NCBI GenBank assembly: GCA_950022655.1
Contig: OX465584.1
Location: 4,039,694 to 4,103,693, forward strand
Reading direction: 5' to 3'
DNA: 64,000 nt
DNA from: Alentia gelatinosa
Lineage: Eukaryota; Annelida; Polychaeta; Phyllodocida; Polynoidae
The translations under genes were made by a program, and so were the position numbers. Positions 30,770-42,545 of the stretch are shown here, piece after piece (within the stretch, counting starts at the first letter, position 1; the number at the start of each line of letters is the position of its first letter). The notes under the pieces are model-generated. The model was not told the origin of the DNA and did no database searches. It saw only the letters and a program-made list of their open reading frames with translations.

Positions 30770-31885
30770 CCTCCACGCCCCGGCCCTCTATACGTGTCTC
30801 CCCACCCGCCCCCTCCCCACCCGCCCCTCTATATGTGCCTCCCCACCCGCCCCCTCCCCACCCGCCCCTCTATACGTGCCTCCCCACCCGCCCCTCTATA
30901 CGTGCCTCCCCACCCGCCCCTCTATACGTGCCTCCCACCCACCCCTCTATACGTGCCTCCCACCCGCCCCTCTATACGTGCCTCCCCACCCGCCCCTCTA
31001 TACGTGCCTCCCACCCACCCCTCTATACGTGCCTCCCACCCGCCCCTCTATACGTGCCTCCCACCCACCCCTCTATACGTGCCTCCCCACCCGCCCCCTC
31101 CCCACCCGCCCCTCTATACGTGCCTCCCCACCCGCCCCTCTATACGTGCCTCCCCACCCGCCCCTCTATACGTGCCTCCCACCCGCCCCTCTATACGTGC
31201 CTCCAACCCGCCCCTCTATACGTGCCCCCCCACCCGCCTCTCTATACGTGCCTCCCACCCGCCCCTCTATACGTGCCTCCCACCCACCCCTCTATACGTG
31301 CCTCCCACCCGCCCCTTTATACGTGCCTCCCCACCCGGCCCTCTATACGTGCCTCCCACCCACCCCTCTATACGTGCCTCCCCACCCGGCCCTCTATACG
31401 TGCCTCCCACCCACCCCTCTATACGTGCCTCCCACCCGCCCCTCTATACGTGCCCCCCCACCCGCCCCTCTATACGTGCCTCCCACCCGCCCCTCTATAC
31501 GTGCCGCCTCACCCGCCCCTCTATACGTGCCTCCCACCCGCCCCTCTATACGTGCCTCCCACCCGCCCCTCTATACGTGCCTCCCCGGCCACCCCTCTAT
31601 ACGTGCCTCCCCACCCGCCCCTCTATACGTGCCTCCCCACCCGGCCCTCTATACGTGCCTCCCCGGCCACCCCTCTATACGTGCCTCCCCACCCGCCCCT
31701 CTATACGTGCCTCCCCACCCGCCCCTCTATACGTGCCTCCCCGGCCAGCCCTCTATACGTGCCTCCCACCCGCCCCTCTATACGTGCCTCCCCACCCGCC
31801 CCTCTATATGGCCTCCCCACCCACCCCTCTATACGTGCCTCCCACCCGCCCCTCTATATGGCCTCCCCACCCACCCCCCTCCCCA
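30770..31885. repeat. 25-27-bp minisatellite (CCCCTCTATACGTGCCTCC)
   Basis: More than 40 units of CCCCTCTATACGTGCCTCC plus CCACCCG or CCCACCCG, 25 or 26 bp long. All three + strand frames stay open for over 500 codons because the unit contains no stop in any frame. The resulting proline-rich proteins are artefacts. Confidence 0.9.
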
Positions 31886-32405
31886 CCCCCCCTTCAATCC
31901 ATCCCTTCCTTCCATGCTCCTCTCCTCCATGCTTTTCTTCTTCCTATCGTGCTATTTCCTTCTCCCTTTCCTTTCCTTTCCCCTCTCTTCTATTCCTCTC
32001 CCTTCCATGCTATTTCCCCCTTCCCCTCCCTTTCCTTCCCTCCTACCATTCGCCTCCCACCTCTTCCTTTCCCTTTCATGCTATTGTCCTCCCTCCCTAT
32101 TACCTTCCCCTTCCCTCCCCTCCCTTTCTCTGGCCCTGCCTTCCCTGTCTTTCCCACCCTTCCCATGCTTTCCCTTCCATGCTCGTCTCTTCCCCTTCCT
32201 TCCCCTCTTTTCACTTCCCCTCCCCTGTCTTTCCACCCCTCCATTCCTTCCCTTCCATGCTCTTCCCTTCCCCTTCCTTGCCTGTCCTTCCTCTCTCCTC
32301 ACCCCTCCCCTCCGACCACCCCCCCCCCCGCCACCTCCGCCACCCCTACCTCCCCCCTCCCCCCCGCCACCCCCGCCGCCCCCACCTCCCCCCTCAGCCC
32401 GCCTT
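31886..32405 (+). repeat. Pyrimidine-rich tract
   Basis: Over 500 bp of almost pure C and T on the + strand, with the recurring word CTTCCATGCT about every 40-90 bp. Long homopurine-homopyrimidine tracts can adopt triplex DNA; no gene. Confidence 0.8.
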
Positions 32406-33398
32406 ACCTCCTGACGTTCCCATACGTCAAGCTGTACACACGTAGTCAAAGCCATACATCGTAAAGTACTTTTTTTATCAAGCTCGAGTGCAATGCAAGG
32501 CATTGCCTCGCAGATTCTGTATTACAGATTCCCATCTGTACCGTATAGTAACCCTTTTAGTGGGTTATTACACACAGTCCCACATGTTCTTATGTCCGGC
32601 CGGTCTGACAGGCGAGCTGTTTTTGCTCATCAGACAAGATATAATACATCAAATAGTATGTATTGCTTATCTTATTAGTGTTAGGATATTACATACCCAA
32701 TGAAATGTTCATACCTTAAGCTGTATGCATATATGAAACTCTATGAATTAAATAGTATTGATAGAGAACAACCTTAGGATGGTCGTATATTATACAAGAC
32801 GAGATTAGGATTGTCAGTATTTATGCATACGGCTATGAGGTCGAGTTCTGTGAATAATATCAGCCTAATAATATCACAGCAAATATCATGATGAGTCCTT
32901 TTAAGATGCCGGACATTACCCGATTGAAGTAGGATTTTGCCTTTCCTTATGTAAATCTGATGCCTGTATAAACAATGTTCCGTATAGAAATAAAGAACAA
33001 CTAACTATCAAGACTATAGACTATCAAAGAACAAAATGTATATTTTGAATGCGAGAAATAAAACCCTTAACCCCCCCCCCCCCGCCCAGAATAAGTAGTA
33101 CAACAATATATGGTTTTAGACTAATCCATTGACCATATATTTGACCAGATGGATTTATCATTTAATACAACGACAACAATCGTTATTTTAGGTGAATGAA
33201 ACACGAAACTGAAGATTGATAAGAATCGGGGCAGGTCTACTTAGAGTTCTCAGAGCTAACTTGTCTTGCATCTTTTAAGCCTACAACAACACCCTGATTC
33301 TCACCAATCTGATGGTCAGAATAGAATGATAACAATCGGCGACATACAGCAACCTGAGATCAAAGAGTACCATCACAGGCTTCATCAGGCTGGGCTGT
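32406..33398. other. Anonymous stretch
   Basis: No gene or element is recognised. A C-run of about 14 lies near 33070. Confidence 0.35.
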
Positions 33399-33663
33399 AG
33401 GGCACATAGCTATTGTGTTATGGAAGCGGCCACCTTGCCTCCAGACACCAGACCAAAAACAGCAGGTGGCGGGTCCAGTTATCAATGGAATTCGATTGAA
33501 AAAAAACCTTTTTTGTTTGCCATAAAAGAGTTTTAGCCTGGTCTCATGATAATCTTTAGATTATGACAGCAGAAAATAGTGGTTGTCCCCCGACTACAGT
33601 GGCGCTATTTTACGATTTCCTGATGTATGTTGGTGGAACTAGCAATCACTCTGTGCCCTATAG
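33399..33663 (+). mobile_element. Repeat family J, copy 2 (empty-site allele)
   Basis: AGGGCACATAGCTATTGTG to CTCTGTGCCCTATAG, matching 24879-25426 without the 295-bp insertion. The site AAAATAGTGGTTG is intact at about 33583-33595. Confidence 0.7.
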
Positions 33664-33829
33664 GCTGGTGGTGGAATCAGTCATGTACCAGTGTGAGTGG
33701 TCATAAACGGCCATCAGTGCAACAATAATATAGGGTTGCAGGGTGAAGAAGATATTACCTATTGTCACTGATTGGACGAATTCGGTGGCCAGGGTCTCCT
33801 TAATCAACCTTTTCAGTGCTGAAGACGCC
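33664..33829. other. Anonymous spacer
   Basis: Nothing recognised. Confidence 0.3.
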
Positions 33830-34790
33830 TTTTGACATTGCCATATAGGGCCTGAAGTTGCATGGAGGCATTGCAGTGTAGGATCTGAAGATGCCTCCAG
33901 GCATTGCCATGTAGGGCGTGAAGATGCCTCCAGGCATTGCCATTTGGGGCCTGAAGATGCCTCCAGGCATTGCCATTTAGGGCTTGACGATGCCTCCAGT
34001 CATTGCCATGTAGGGCGTGAAGATGCCTCCAGGCATTGCCATTTGGGGCCTGAAGATGCCTCCAGTCATTGCCATGTAGGGCGTGAAGATGCCATCCAGG
34101 GAAGAATTGCCCTGTAGGACCTGAAGATGCTTCTAGACATTGCCAAGTAGAGCGTGATGATGCCTCCAGGCATTGCTGTGTAAGATCTGAAGATATCATT
34201 GCTTGAAGATGCCTGGAGCCATTGCCATGTAGGGCCTGAAGATGCATGGATGCATTTCCCTGTATGGCCTGAAGATGTGGGGCCTGAAGATGCCTGGAGG
34301 CATTGCCATGTAGGGCCTGAAGATGCATGGATGCATTTCCCTGTATGGCCTGAAGATGCATGAAGGCATTGCAATGTAGGGCCTGAAGATGCCTGGAGCC
34401 ATTGCCATGTTAGGTCTTAAGATGCATGGATGCATTGCCCTGTAGGGTCTGAAGATGCCTCAAGGCATTGCAATGTAGGGTCTGAGGATAGGAGGAGGCA
34501 TTGCCATGTAGGGCCTTAAGATACCTAGAAGCATTGCAATGTAGGGCCTGAAAATGCTTCAAGGCATTGCCCTGTATTGCCTGAATGTGCCTGGAAGCAT
34601 TGCCCTGTATGGCCTGAAGATGCCTCCAGGCATTAGTATGTATGTCCTGAAGTTGCATGGAGGCATTGCAGGATAGGACCTGAAGATGCCTCCAGGCATT
34701 ACCATATAGGTCCTGAAGATGTCTCCAGCCATTGTAATGTCGGACTAAATATACCTCTAAGCATTTCCACACAGAGCCTGAAGATACGTG
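33830..34790. repeat. 33-bp-based minisatellite
   Basis: Roughly 25 units of TGAAGATGCCTCCAGGCATT plus GCCATGTAGGGCC, 33 bp in the best part and longer or shorter elsewhere. Minus-strand frames of 80-180 codons exist because 33 is a multiple of three; the frames overlap each other and are not conserved, so no gene is called. The word AATGCCTCCAGGCAT-like core is near-palindromic and is shared with 17955-18105. Confidence 0.85.
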
Positions 34791-35110
34791 GGGGCATTGT
34801 CAATGTCTTCTTGGCTTCACGCAGTACATGTGCTGTTGAATAATTCAGTACACACCCCCCACAGAAGTAAGAATCCCAACAAGCCTTGTTAAAACGGAAA
34901 AAAGAGGAAAAAAGCGCATCTTCTATGGCAGACATTTAGTATCGGAGTGGGACCCCAGGGGGCAGTGTAGTGGGGGGCCGTTGTGTGCGGACGGAAGTGG
35001 TTTTCTGTGCCTCCAGGGCTGTCATAGACTAATCCGGTACCGGCCCCCTGTGTACCACCTCCCCCTCCCTCCCCTCCCTCCCCCTCCCTCCCGCGCCCCC
35101 AGAAGGAGGT
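34791..35110. other. Anonymous spacer with C-rich tract
   Basis: CCCCCTCCCTCCCCTCCC-type sequence at 35050-35095 precedes the TIR element. GACCCCAGGGGGCAG near 34951-34965 agrees at 12 of 14 positions with the CTCF core consensus. Confidence 0.35.
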
Positions 35111-35635
35111 CACTCTCCTAGCAGAGATCCAGCGCTCTACTTTCTGCGGCCGCTTGTTTCTCTGCACTGACCTGTTTGTTTGGGACAGAATCTGTGGTCT
35201 ACATGTATATAAAGATGCACATATCACATAGTACATGATTTACACTCATTTCTGTTATTTGTAATGTCAAATCAGACATAGTATTAGGGAATACTTTCTA
35301 CAGTGGGAAGCACCTCATGCGTTATTGGGTTTGGTTTTGTCAACATAACGCATGTCCTTACTCGAACTGGCAATCTCATCAACTGTGCATTCACACTATA
35401 AAGTGGTTTATAGCTGAAAACGAAACAGCTGGACTGTCTGTGAAGCTCTTTAACAATTCCCATATTTCCCAACTCATAATATATGAGTTCCTTGACTTAC
35501 ATAACTTTTAACAGTTGCCAATGTTCTGAAATGCTCGCTGGTCCCCCATGTCCATAGTGGATACCCAGGGAACCAGTTTGGGTCGGGGCAGAGATTAGTA
35601 AACGTTAGCGCTGCGACAGATCTGCTGGGAGAGTG
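35111..35635 (+). mobile_element. TIR element family K, copy 2
   Basis: It starts CACTCTCCTAGCAGAGATCC and ends GATCTGCTGGGAGAGTG, homologous along its length to 21105-21694 with a 65-bp deficit. The flanking 9-mers (GAAGGAGGT / GAAGCGGGC) match at 6 of 9. Confidence 0.75.
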
Positions 35636-36884
35636 GAAGCGGGCCTGATGTGCCTATTTGCATGGAGGACCAGGCCTCGAGGGACCTAAACGTCTTGTAA
35701 ATTATCCTCTTCGCTTGTCCCCGGCCGGCCACACTGATGTGCACGCTGTCTGCTGCTGTCTGCTCCTATTATCGTCCATTCAACTCCTCCTGCATATCGC
35801 TTCATTATTCATGTTCCCGGCATGGCCTGTGTGGTGTATTAGGTGGTGGGTTTAAGGAAGGCGGCCCATCAACATGTACATGCAATATGAGAGTTAATGA
35901 AGCTTTTCTTTAAGAGACCTTACGAGCGGAAGTCCGATATGATTAGATAGTCATCCATTGGTGATAACTGTCTCCTGCTACAATGAAAAAAGTCCTGATG
36001 CCTCATTGATAATTCCGCTCAGGGAAGTGTGAATATAATTAACGTCTCTTTAATTTAAGTGAAAGATATCGTGTTTTATTAACTGTTTAATTCATTCAGT
36101 CATGTACCCGTGCAGTTGCATCATGCACCCGTCCAGAGCAAAATTATTAAGTGACCCTCCACAGTCCTGGACCTATATTCATACAAGTCACACATTTTAC
36201 AAGTATAACCATAGAATCCAGGGCGTCCTTGAATGCAATATACTAAACCACAGTGAATTAGAATGATAATGTTGTTTTCTATATATACTGAAGAAATCAT
36301 GAAAATAAATCAATTATTTCTTATTCAAATTTACAATTTTTATGAAATAACACGTTAAGAAATGCCTGCAAGAATAGTCGGGGAATATATGGATGTCTCT
36401 TAAGGCCCTTCATGAAAATCCATCTAGGAGAAGATATTTTATAAATGACCGTATTTGTGAACAACACCTTATAAGACTAGGGTTGTCGGACGTCTGCGTC
36501 AGTGTGTAACACGACCACAAGTGTTCTCCTAACGTTGGTTGTACTCGCCTGCACGGCGTCGTGACGCGGTACGCTAGATGGTATCCCCGTTCCCATTGGA
36601 CGAACTTGACATGGTTCCGACGTAAGGAGGATTCTGATTGGACAGTACAGTATACAACTTTCTGTCGCTGTAGCAACGGCCTTACGCTGCGGAAATAGAC
36701 GTCTTCACGCACTAATCCGTAGTAAAGAACTTTCAAAACACAACACCTTATAAGACCTTCAGGTTAATCTTATCATCAAAACATCTCATGCTTACAACAC
36801 ATTTTTTTTATACAACACTATGGCCCAAAAGACAATTCTAAGATAATCTTTTGTCGTTCGTATTCAACGGCCCCAAGTATCGTA
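35636..36884. other. Anonymous stretch
   Basis: No gene is supported. The 108-codon minus-strand frame at 36.4-36.7 kb lacks a recognisable domain. Confidence 0.35.
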
Positions 36885-36975
36885 GTGTTTTTAAAGGTGT
36901 GCCCAGCTGCCCATGACCAATCGCTACCGAAATACCTCATTGACTCCCTGATGCTTGACACATTTGGAACCCTAA
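36885..36975 (+). mobile_element. Family F internal fragment
   Basis: GTGCCCAGCTGCCCATGACC, CGAAATACCTCATTGA and AAAAGGCAGTTG match the middle of family F. Both ends are missing. Confidence 0.55.
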
Positions 36976-37370
36976 AAGGCAGTTGTAGAAGTGACTGGTG
37001 GGTTGAGTATCAAGTGCATCATAACAAATGACTTACTGATTAGATAAATCCTAAACTTATCTTCTTTTAAAAATAATGTCATGGTCATGCATTCATCAAA
37101 GACAAAGGTACCATTTGTTCCTGGTTTTCCCTCTGTGATACCTGTTATGATGTCGGAGATGCGGTATAAGTTGAATATGAGATATAATAAGTATATCTCA
37201 AATTTCTGAGGATTTCTGGAAACCAATGTGCTCATAATGTATCTAATAACTGTACAAAGTTATCACGTGAAGATTATAATATCTTCAGTAGCTCACAACA
37301 TCAAAACGACAAAGCTTTTAGTTTATCTCTATGCATATTTACATCATAAAAAGCATGGGTATTATTGTAA
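36976..37370. other. Anonymous spacer
   Basis: AT-rich; nothing recognised. Confidence 0.3.
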
Positions 37371-37666
37371 AACTGGATGAGGTTTAATCTTGGCCACCGT
37401 ATTCCACGACTAAAGTTTGGCAAAGTGACTTCATGAGGCGAAGCCGAGTGAAGTCCGGAGCCAAAACTTCAGGAGTGGAATGCGGTGGCCAAGATTAAAA
37501 CAAATCAGGTTTTGATTTTATCCTACCCCATCTCCTCGATTTTGGAATATTACGTGATAACAATGCTGTATGCCACTAGTGGCATATAAAACTCCGTATG
37601 CCAGTCAGCGTGGCATACGGAAACCCAATGTTAAGCCTATGGGATTTTATATTAGGGGTAGGATAA
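37371..37666 (-). mobile_element. Foldback MITE family A, copy 3
   Basis: It runs from TGTAAAACTGGATGAGG to ATATTAGGGGTAGG, with apex GAGGCGAAGCCGAGTGAAG and the small TGCCACTAGTGGCA palindrome. It is nearly identical to copy 2 over its length, suggesting recent activity. Confidence 0.8.
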
Positions 37667-38333
37667 AGAGTAAAAACTATTAACTTTCTACCCACCCGCC
37701 CTACCAGAACAATTCTAGTTACTCACTCTCTCCTTACACCCACTCGTACACATATCATACAGCTATATCTTATACCACTATTGGACTGACTATATGCTGT
37801 TTTGTGCAGTGATCGTGTGGATCTACGAATGACGCCTTACATCACTTTTATATAAAACAAACATACTTTGCGGCGATGGAAGACCACCCATGTAGGCGAA
37901 TTGCTGTCAATAAAAAAATCAAAAAGGCGAGTTACTCAGTAATCCACAGACACAGGCTTCAACCTCCTTCAATCGTAATCTATTTTCGTGATATTTTCGA
38001 TAAACTTCAAATATTACTCCCCCCTCTCTCTGCGTTAGTCATTATGGCTTCTCTCTCTTATTATCGTCCATACCACGTGACCAACCCTCATCACGTGATT
38101 GATGGGCGATAATAGGAGCACCTAGCTTAATTCGCCGCCATCACGTTCCATATGCTGCCGGGCAACCAGCGACCACTCCATCAAATCGTCGCGCCGCGCC
38201 GTGCGACAACAGTGCGACAATTTCAATCTGAGCGCCGAATTTGTCGCTATCTGATGGGCAGGCAGATCAAAATGGGACTTAAGTGAGAGCTGGCAATGTG
38301 TTAAGTCGGCCTAGCACGACCTGAAGTTCGTTT
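37667..38333. other. Anonymous stretch
   Basis: No gene or repeat is recognised. GTCGCGCCGCGCCGTGCG near 38185 is a small GC-rich patch. Confidence 0.35.
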
Positions 38334-38390
38334 AAAGGCATATCCTACAATGCACAGTGGCGCCACCTTGTGATTTTCTAATACTGATAA
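38334..38390 (+). mobile_element. Terminus of repeat family M
   Basis: TTTAAAGGCATATCCTACAA then TGCACAGTGGCGCCACCTTG. A possible opposite end, ATACGCCTTTAAGTG near 38880, would make a 550-bp element enclosing the family C hairpin. Confidence 0.45.
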
Positions 38391-38544
38391 TTATAAATGC
38401 AAACTAGTTTCTTGTTACTTCTTCTAATTCTAAACGGGTGGAATGTAACGATTTTTACAGGTTTGTCTTCAGCCAATAGGTACTATGGGTCTATTTACAT
38501 AATTACTTGACTTATATATGAAATGTACTAAAAAAATACGTTCC

Positions 38545-38850
38545 TAACTTGGGCCATACTACACCGAGTGTGACTGCAGAGTAATTTACACAGCGGAGCT
38601 GAGTGAATTACTCTGTGGTCAAAGGAGGTGGATATATAATGAATGTATAATACCTCACATTTTAAATCTTAAAGATCACTGACAAGTCACTGAATTTATA
38701 TTTGATGGAACGTTCCATCGGATATACATTCAGTGACTTGTCAGTGATTTTTATATTTAAAATATGAGGTATTATACACTCACTATATATTCATCTCGTC
38801 AAACTCGGTGTAGCACGGACCAAGCTATCCTCATCACGTACGTTTCCTTC
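38545..38850. mobile_element. Family C hairpin split by a loopless palindrome
   Basis: Family C arms (ACTTGGGCCATACTACACCG; CGGTGTAGCACGGACCAAG) and an apex TTTACACAGCGGAGCTGAG are present. The right arm is interrupted after AAAGGAGGTGG by about 165 bp (38630-38793) that is a palindrome centred on GATGGAACGTTCCATC with no loop. Confidence 0.7.
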
Positions 38851-38966
38851 TGAGTATGACCCGGGTGTTGATGTGCTGTCTGATACGCCTTTAAGTGTGC
38901 CTGGCGCGGCACCCCGTTAGTTGAGGAGTATTCAGACAGCCCCGAGACAAGGTGGACGAGGTGCAC

Positions 38967-40001
38967 GGGTCTCCCTAGACTTGCTCAAGTCTTTGATTAT
39001 CAACATACATTAAATGATTTAACACAATCAGAATAAATTCATTATAGTATGTATCCTTCTCTGACTGGCCCATGAATCAAAGACTTGTCCACTGTGGACT
39101 GAAATTCCTGTTTATGGCCCCAAACCACTCCCTGTAACCCTACACCGCCTCCTGCCCCTGCCCCTGCCCCTCCCCTCCCCCAGTTCTCTGGCCGCCTGTG
39201 TTGTCTTTACAATAAATTTCGCCTGCTCCTGACTGTGACCTGATTAAGATCAAAGTGGAAGGGTATCAGTCTCCCAGCAGATATCCTGAAAAATAGCCAG
39301 GATGTCTCTATGGAGAGTGTTGGGAATACTGGTGCTAAACAGCGCCAGAAATCCAACACCATAACCGATTGTACCAGTCCCTGTATCCCAGCAAGGAGGG
39401 TATCCATAGGATGCAGGGACTGGAGCCAGTCTGTATCCCAGCAAGGAGGGTATCCATAGGATGCAGGGACTGGAGCCAGTCCTGTATCCCAGCAAGGAGG
39501 GTAGCCATAGGATGCCGGGACTGGAGCCAGTCCTGTATCCCAAACAAGGAGGGTATCCATAGGGTGCAGGGACTGGAGCCAGTCCTGTATCCCAACGAGG
39601 AGGGTAGCCATAGGATGCAGGGACTGGAGCCAGTCCTGTATCCCAACAAGGAGGGTAGCCATAGGATGAAGGGACTGGAGCCAGTCCTGTATCCCAGCCA
39701 GGAGGGTAGCCATAGGATTCAGAGACTGGAGCCAGTCCTGTATCCCAACGAGGAGGGTAGCCATAGGGTGCAGGGACTGGAGCCAGTCCTGTATCCCAGC
39801 CAGGAGGGTAGCCATAGGATTCAGGGACTGGAGCCAGTCTGTATCCCAGCGAGGAGGGTAGCCATAGGATGCAGGGACTGGAGCCAGTCTGTATCCCAGC
39901 GAGGAGGGTAGCCATAGGATGCAGGGACTGGAGCCAGTCCTGTATCCCAGCCAGGAGGGTAGCCATAGGATTCAGGGACTGGAGCCAGTCTAGAGTCTCC
40001 C
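38967..40001 (-). mobile_element. 9-bp-duplication element, copy 2, with minisatellite
   Basis: The element 38976-39992 starts TAGACTTGCTCAAGTC and ends GACTGGAGCCAGTCTA. Flanks GGGTCTCCC and GAGTCTCCC match at 8 of 9. The first 400 bp are the reverse complement of 1117 to about 715. The last 630 bp are about 12 units of 50 bp (GACTGGAGCCAGTCCTGTAT, CCCAGCAAGGAGGGTAGCC, ATAGGATGCAGG), each carrying the terminal sequence. Long open frames in several frames here are repeat artefacts. Confidence 0.85.
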
Positions 40002-40141
40002 GTCAATGTGTCCCGCCTCCAACTCAAATATAATCCCTTTTGTGCGCTGTTTATTCCGGGTGTCTCTCAGGATCATATTCCCTCCCGCCTGCAGTATTTA
40101 ACGCACATACTCTCCTGTCATTCTGTGTCTGCGCCTTTTTA

Positions 40142-40546
40142 GAGCGTGCTCGCATGTTCTATATACGTTGCCTATAAAAGGTTAAAGTGGTCACATACAC
40201 TTTCAGCCTGCCGAGAAAAAAGATCTATCCCTATACTATCTGCGTGCTATTCGCTGTGCTATTGGATAAGTAGCAGGGAGCCAGTGTCTCAGGGTCTTAG
40301 AGGCATACACAGCTGACCATGACCAGTCACTCAAGACCGAAATACCCAATTGACCTATTGGTGCATGATATATATGTGTAGATCCTATAGATAGACTCAG
40401 GCAGTTAGAGGAATGGCAAGTTTACTGGGTGCAAGTGGTTGCAGAAAACGACCCATAGACTGAACGTAACCCAAACCTTTTTTTATTGTTATTCATTTAA
40501 AATTGCACGCTCATTCATCAATGATGAAAATTCTATTTGCTCCTAG
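40142..40546 (+). mobile_element. Element family F, copy 2
   Basis: GAGCGTGCTCGCATG to GCTCCTAG, 405 bp, with the middle ACCATGACCAGTCACTCAAG and subterminal GCACGCTCATTCATC. The left flank is TTA and the right flank TTT. Confidence 0.75.
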
Positions 40547-40604
40547 TTTTTACATTCCGCGGAGTTGACCGCTTTCTATTTTCAACAGCTTTCTATTTTC
40601 ACAT

Positions 40605-40850
40605 TGAAATCTACTTTTTTTTTGGTATAAACAGGGATGGTAAAGTTTTCCAGAGTTTTCATTTCCAGTTTGTGAAAAGTCTTTCTTTTATAAAAGACAA
40701 ATAGAAGAAATCAACCCTCATTCACACCAATGGAACAGTGAAATAACACCTGTTGGTTTGAACCCCCTACAGAAATCATCCCTGTCTTGGCAGATACCTG
40801 TTTTCCATGTTTTCTCGGTATCTCAGCAAATTCCACATTAGATATATTTA
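40605..40850 (+). repeat. Dispersed repeat family N, copy 3
   Basis: TTGAAATCTACTTTTT, CATTCACACCAATGGAACAG and TTTTCCATGTTTTCTCGG are shared with 53135-53330 and 4170-4345. Confidence 0.55.
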
Positions 40851-40896
40851 TGTCTATTCTAATTATTGTGAAATTTTTATGATATTTAATGTCATA

Positions 40897-41062
40897 AAAA
40901 GGATAAATCCAGAACCGTACTCGAATCGTAAAATAAACAAAACTCCACTCGTTTGAATGGGCAGTAATCGTCACTCGGCTTCGCCTCGATGACGATTGTG
41001 GCCCATCCAAACTCGTGGAGTATTGTCTATTTATACGATTCTCGATGCAGTTCTATATTCCC
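40897..41062 (+). mobile_element. Foldback MITE family V, copy 2
   Basis: The arms AATCCAGAACCGTACTCGAA and TTCTCGATGCAGTTCTATAT, then TAAACAAAACTCCACTCG / CGTGGAGTATTGTCTATTTA, enclose the apex CGTCACTCGGCTTCGCCTCG. The pairing covers about 70 bp per arm. Confidence 0.8.
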
Positions 41063-41079
41063 ATAATGTATATTTGATA

Positions 41080-41345
41080 CTATAGAGGAAACCTATGAAA
41101 GTTTAGGGTCAGAGCCCTATCTCTTCGAGTTTGAATCACATAGTAATTAACAAGGCGAAGCCACGTGAATTATGTAGCGATTAAAACGAGATGGGATCGA
41201 GGTCTGACCCTAAACTTGAATAGGTTTCTGAATTTATCTCACCCTTCACATTGATAAATGGGCTAACCTTTGTCACATAATCTCCCATTGAGTATTTTTT
41301 CCTAAATACTCAATGGGCGTTGGATACAAGTCCCCAGTGTACGGC
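41080..41345 (+). mobile_element. Foldback MITE family B, copy 2
   Basis: AGAGGAAACCTATGAAAG, GTTTAGGGTCAGAGCC, apex ACAAGGCGAAGCCACGTG, then TTGAATAGGTTTCTGAATTT, ATCTCACCC and the outer TACTCAATGGGCGTTGG. It starts only 18 bp after family V copy 2. Confidence 0.8.
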
Positions 41346-41454
41346 CCAGTAGGCCGTACATGATTTATACAATACAGAGAGCAGAGGACAGTAGTTATAA
41401 CAACAATGTACACATATGTATAATGGACGTTATTTTCCTACTCTATATATCAGG

Positions 41455-41630
41455 TACTTATATAGAACGTCCTGACTATGCTGTACAAACTAGAAAACGA
41501 GATGATGATTTCCGGTCCGTACGGAACGAGGCGTTTATGCCGAGTTCCGTACAAACCGGAAATCATTATCGAGTTTTGTGGCTTGTACAAGCATGGTAGG
41601 TCGTTCTACATTTACTATATACCCAAAATT
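41455..41630. mobile_element. Hairpin family P, copy 2
   Basis: The arms AACGTCCTGACTATGCTGTA / CAAGCATGGTAGGTCGTTCT and GATGATTTCCGGTCCGTACG / ACAAACCGGAAATCATTATC close on GGAACGAGGCGTTTATGCCG. This is a long, well-paired hairpin. Confidence 0.75.
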
Positions 41631-41834
41631 AAGAAAAATCATTAATTTCATTTGGCTTAACTAATATTTTAAGAAACGTTTGCGGAATTGTTCCGTATTT
41701 TCCCGTATGGAACACTGTTCCGTACAGTATTGTTACGTTATATGGCGAAATGGTGCATATTTACAGTATATACAGCATGGGTATATAGTTATTCCTATAT
41801 ACCTATGAGCGAACAACCTATGATTACCTAACGT

Positions 41835-41960
41835 TTCTGGGGGTGGAATAACTTTCGTTTACTGCCCAGGTTGACGTTTACTGCCCAGGTTGACCTTGAA
41901 TGCCCAGGTTGACGTTTAGTGCCAAGGTTTACGTTCAGAGAAGTTCAGTTGTTTTTTTTT
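41835..41960 (+). repeat. 18-20-bp short tandem repeat
   Basis: ACTGCCCAGGTTGACGTTT and variants occur four to five times and are followed by TTCAGAGAAGTTCAG. The same words recur at 42690-42755, linking this tract to the hairpin element there. Confidence 0.6.
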
Positions 41961-42540
41961 TATATCACGAGCTTTGCTCTATTTATTGAACCGAATTGAT
42001 TTGCGATACAGTACAATCCATCAGTAAGTTATAAAGGAGCTATGCATCCGTGTACAATAGTATATCCTAGTGGCTACAGGTGATCAATCCAACGTTGACA
42101 GTGCTTGAAAAAATTATGCAAGATGCTGAAGGTACCTGATATAAACTAAGTACTCCATTTACCTATACAATGCAATATCACTTTATCATAGGTGAGGGCA
42201 GAAGCTGGGCCAAAATTCAGAAAGTTCTACTCTCCCTCCCTTTCCTGCCCAGAAGAGGAAAACTAGAGGAGGCCCCCTTGCCTACCCCTTAGTTCTGTTT
42301 ACGCATAAGCTTACCAGACAACTTCTATTATAAAAAACAAAAAAATCCTTACTTCTGCCCTGAACCACAAGTAGAGGAAGCTCTATTTTCCATTTTCATC
42401 CTTTTCTGAGAACATAAAAACACACAGTTACACATTTAAAATAAGGAGTAGCCGGCGGTAGACAAAGACAAGGACGGTTGGCTTACAAATAGACAGGACA
42501 CAACAAAATAGCACCGTACTATTATAATTCAGGTATGTTA
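41961..42540. other. Anonymous stretch
   Basis: Nothing recognised. Confidence 0.3.
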
Positions 42541-42545
42541 AAAGG

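Noticed and set aside
30662..32464. Open frames of 512-600 codons on the + strand, proline-rich
   Set aside because: All three frames are open at once because the 25-27-bp repeat and the pyrimidine tract lack stop triplets. There is no single preferred frame and no domain.
33813..34772. Minus-strand frames of 80-182 codons
   Set aside because: The period of 33 bp keeps frames open. Several overlapping frames coexist, and units with other lengths break them.
39207..39966. Frames of 180-238 codons on both strands
   Set aside because: They are produced by the 50-bp units inside the TAGACT transposon, and neither strand or frame is favoured.
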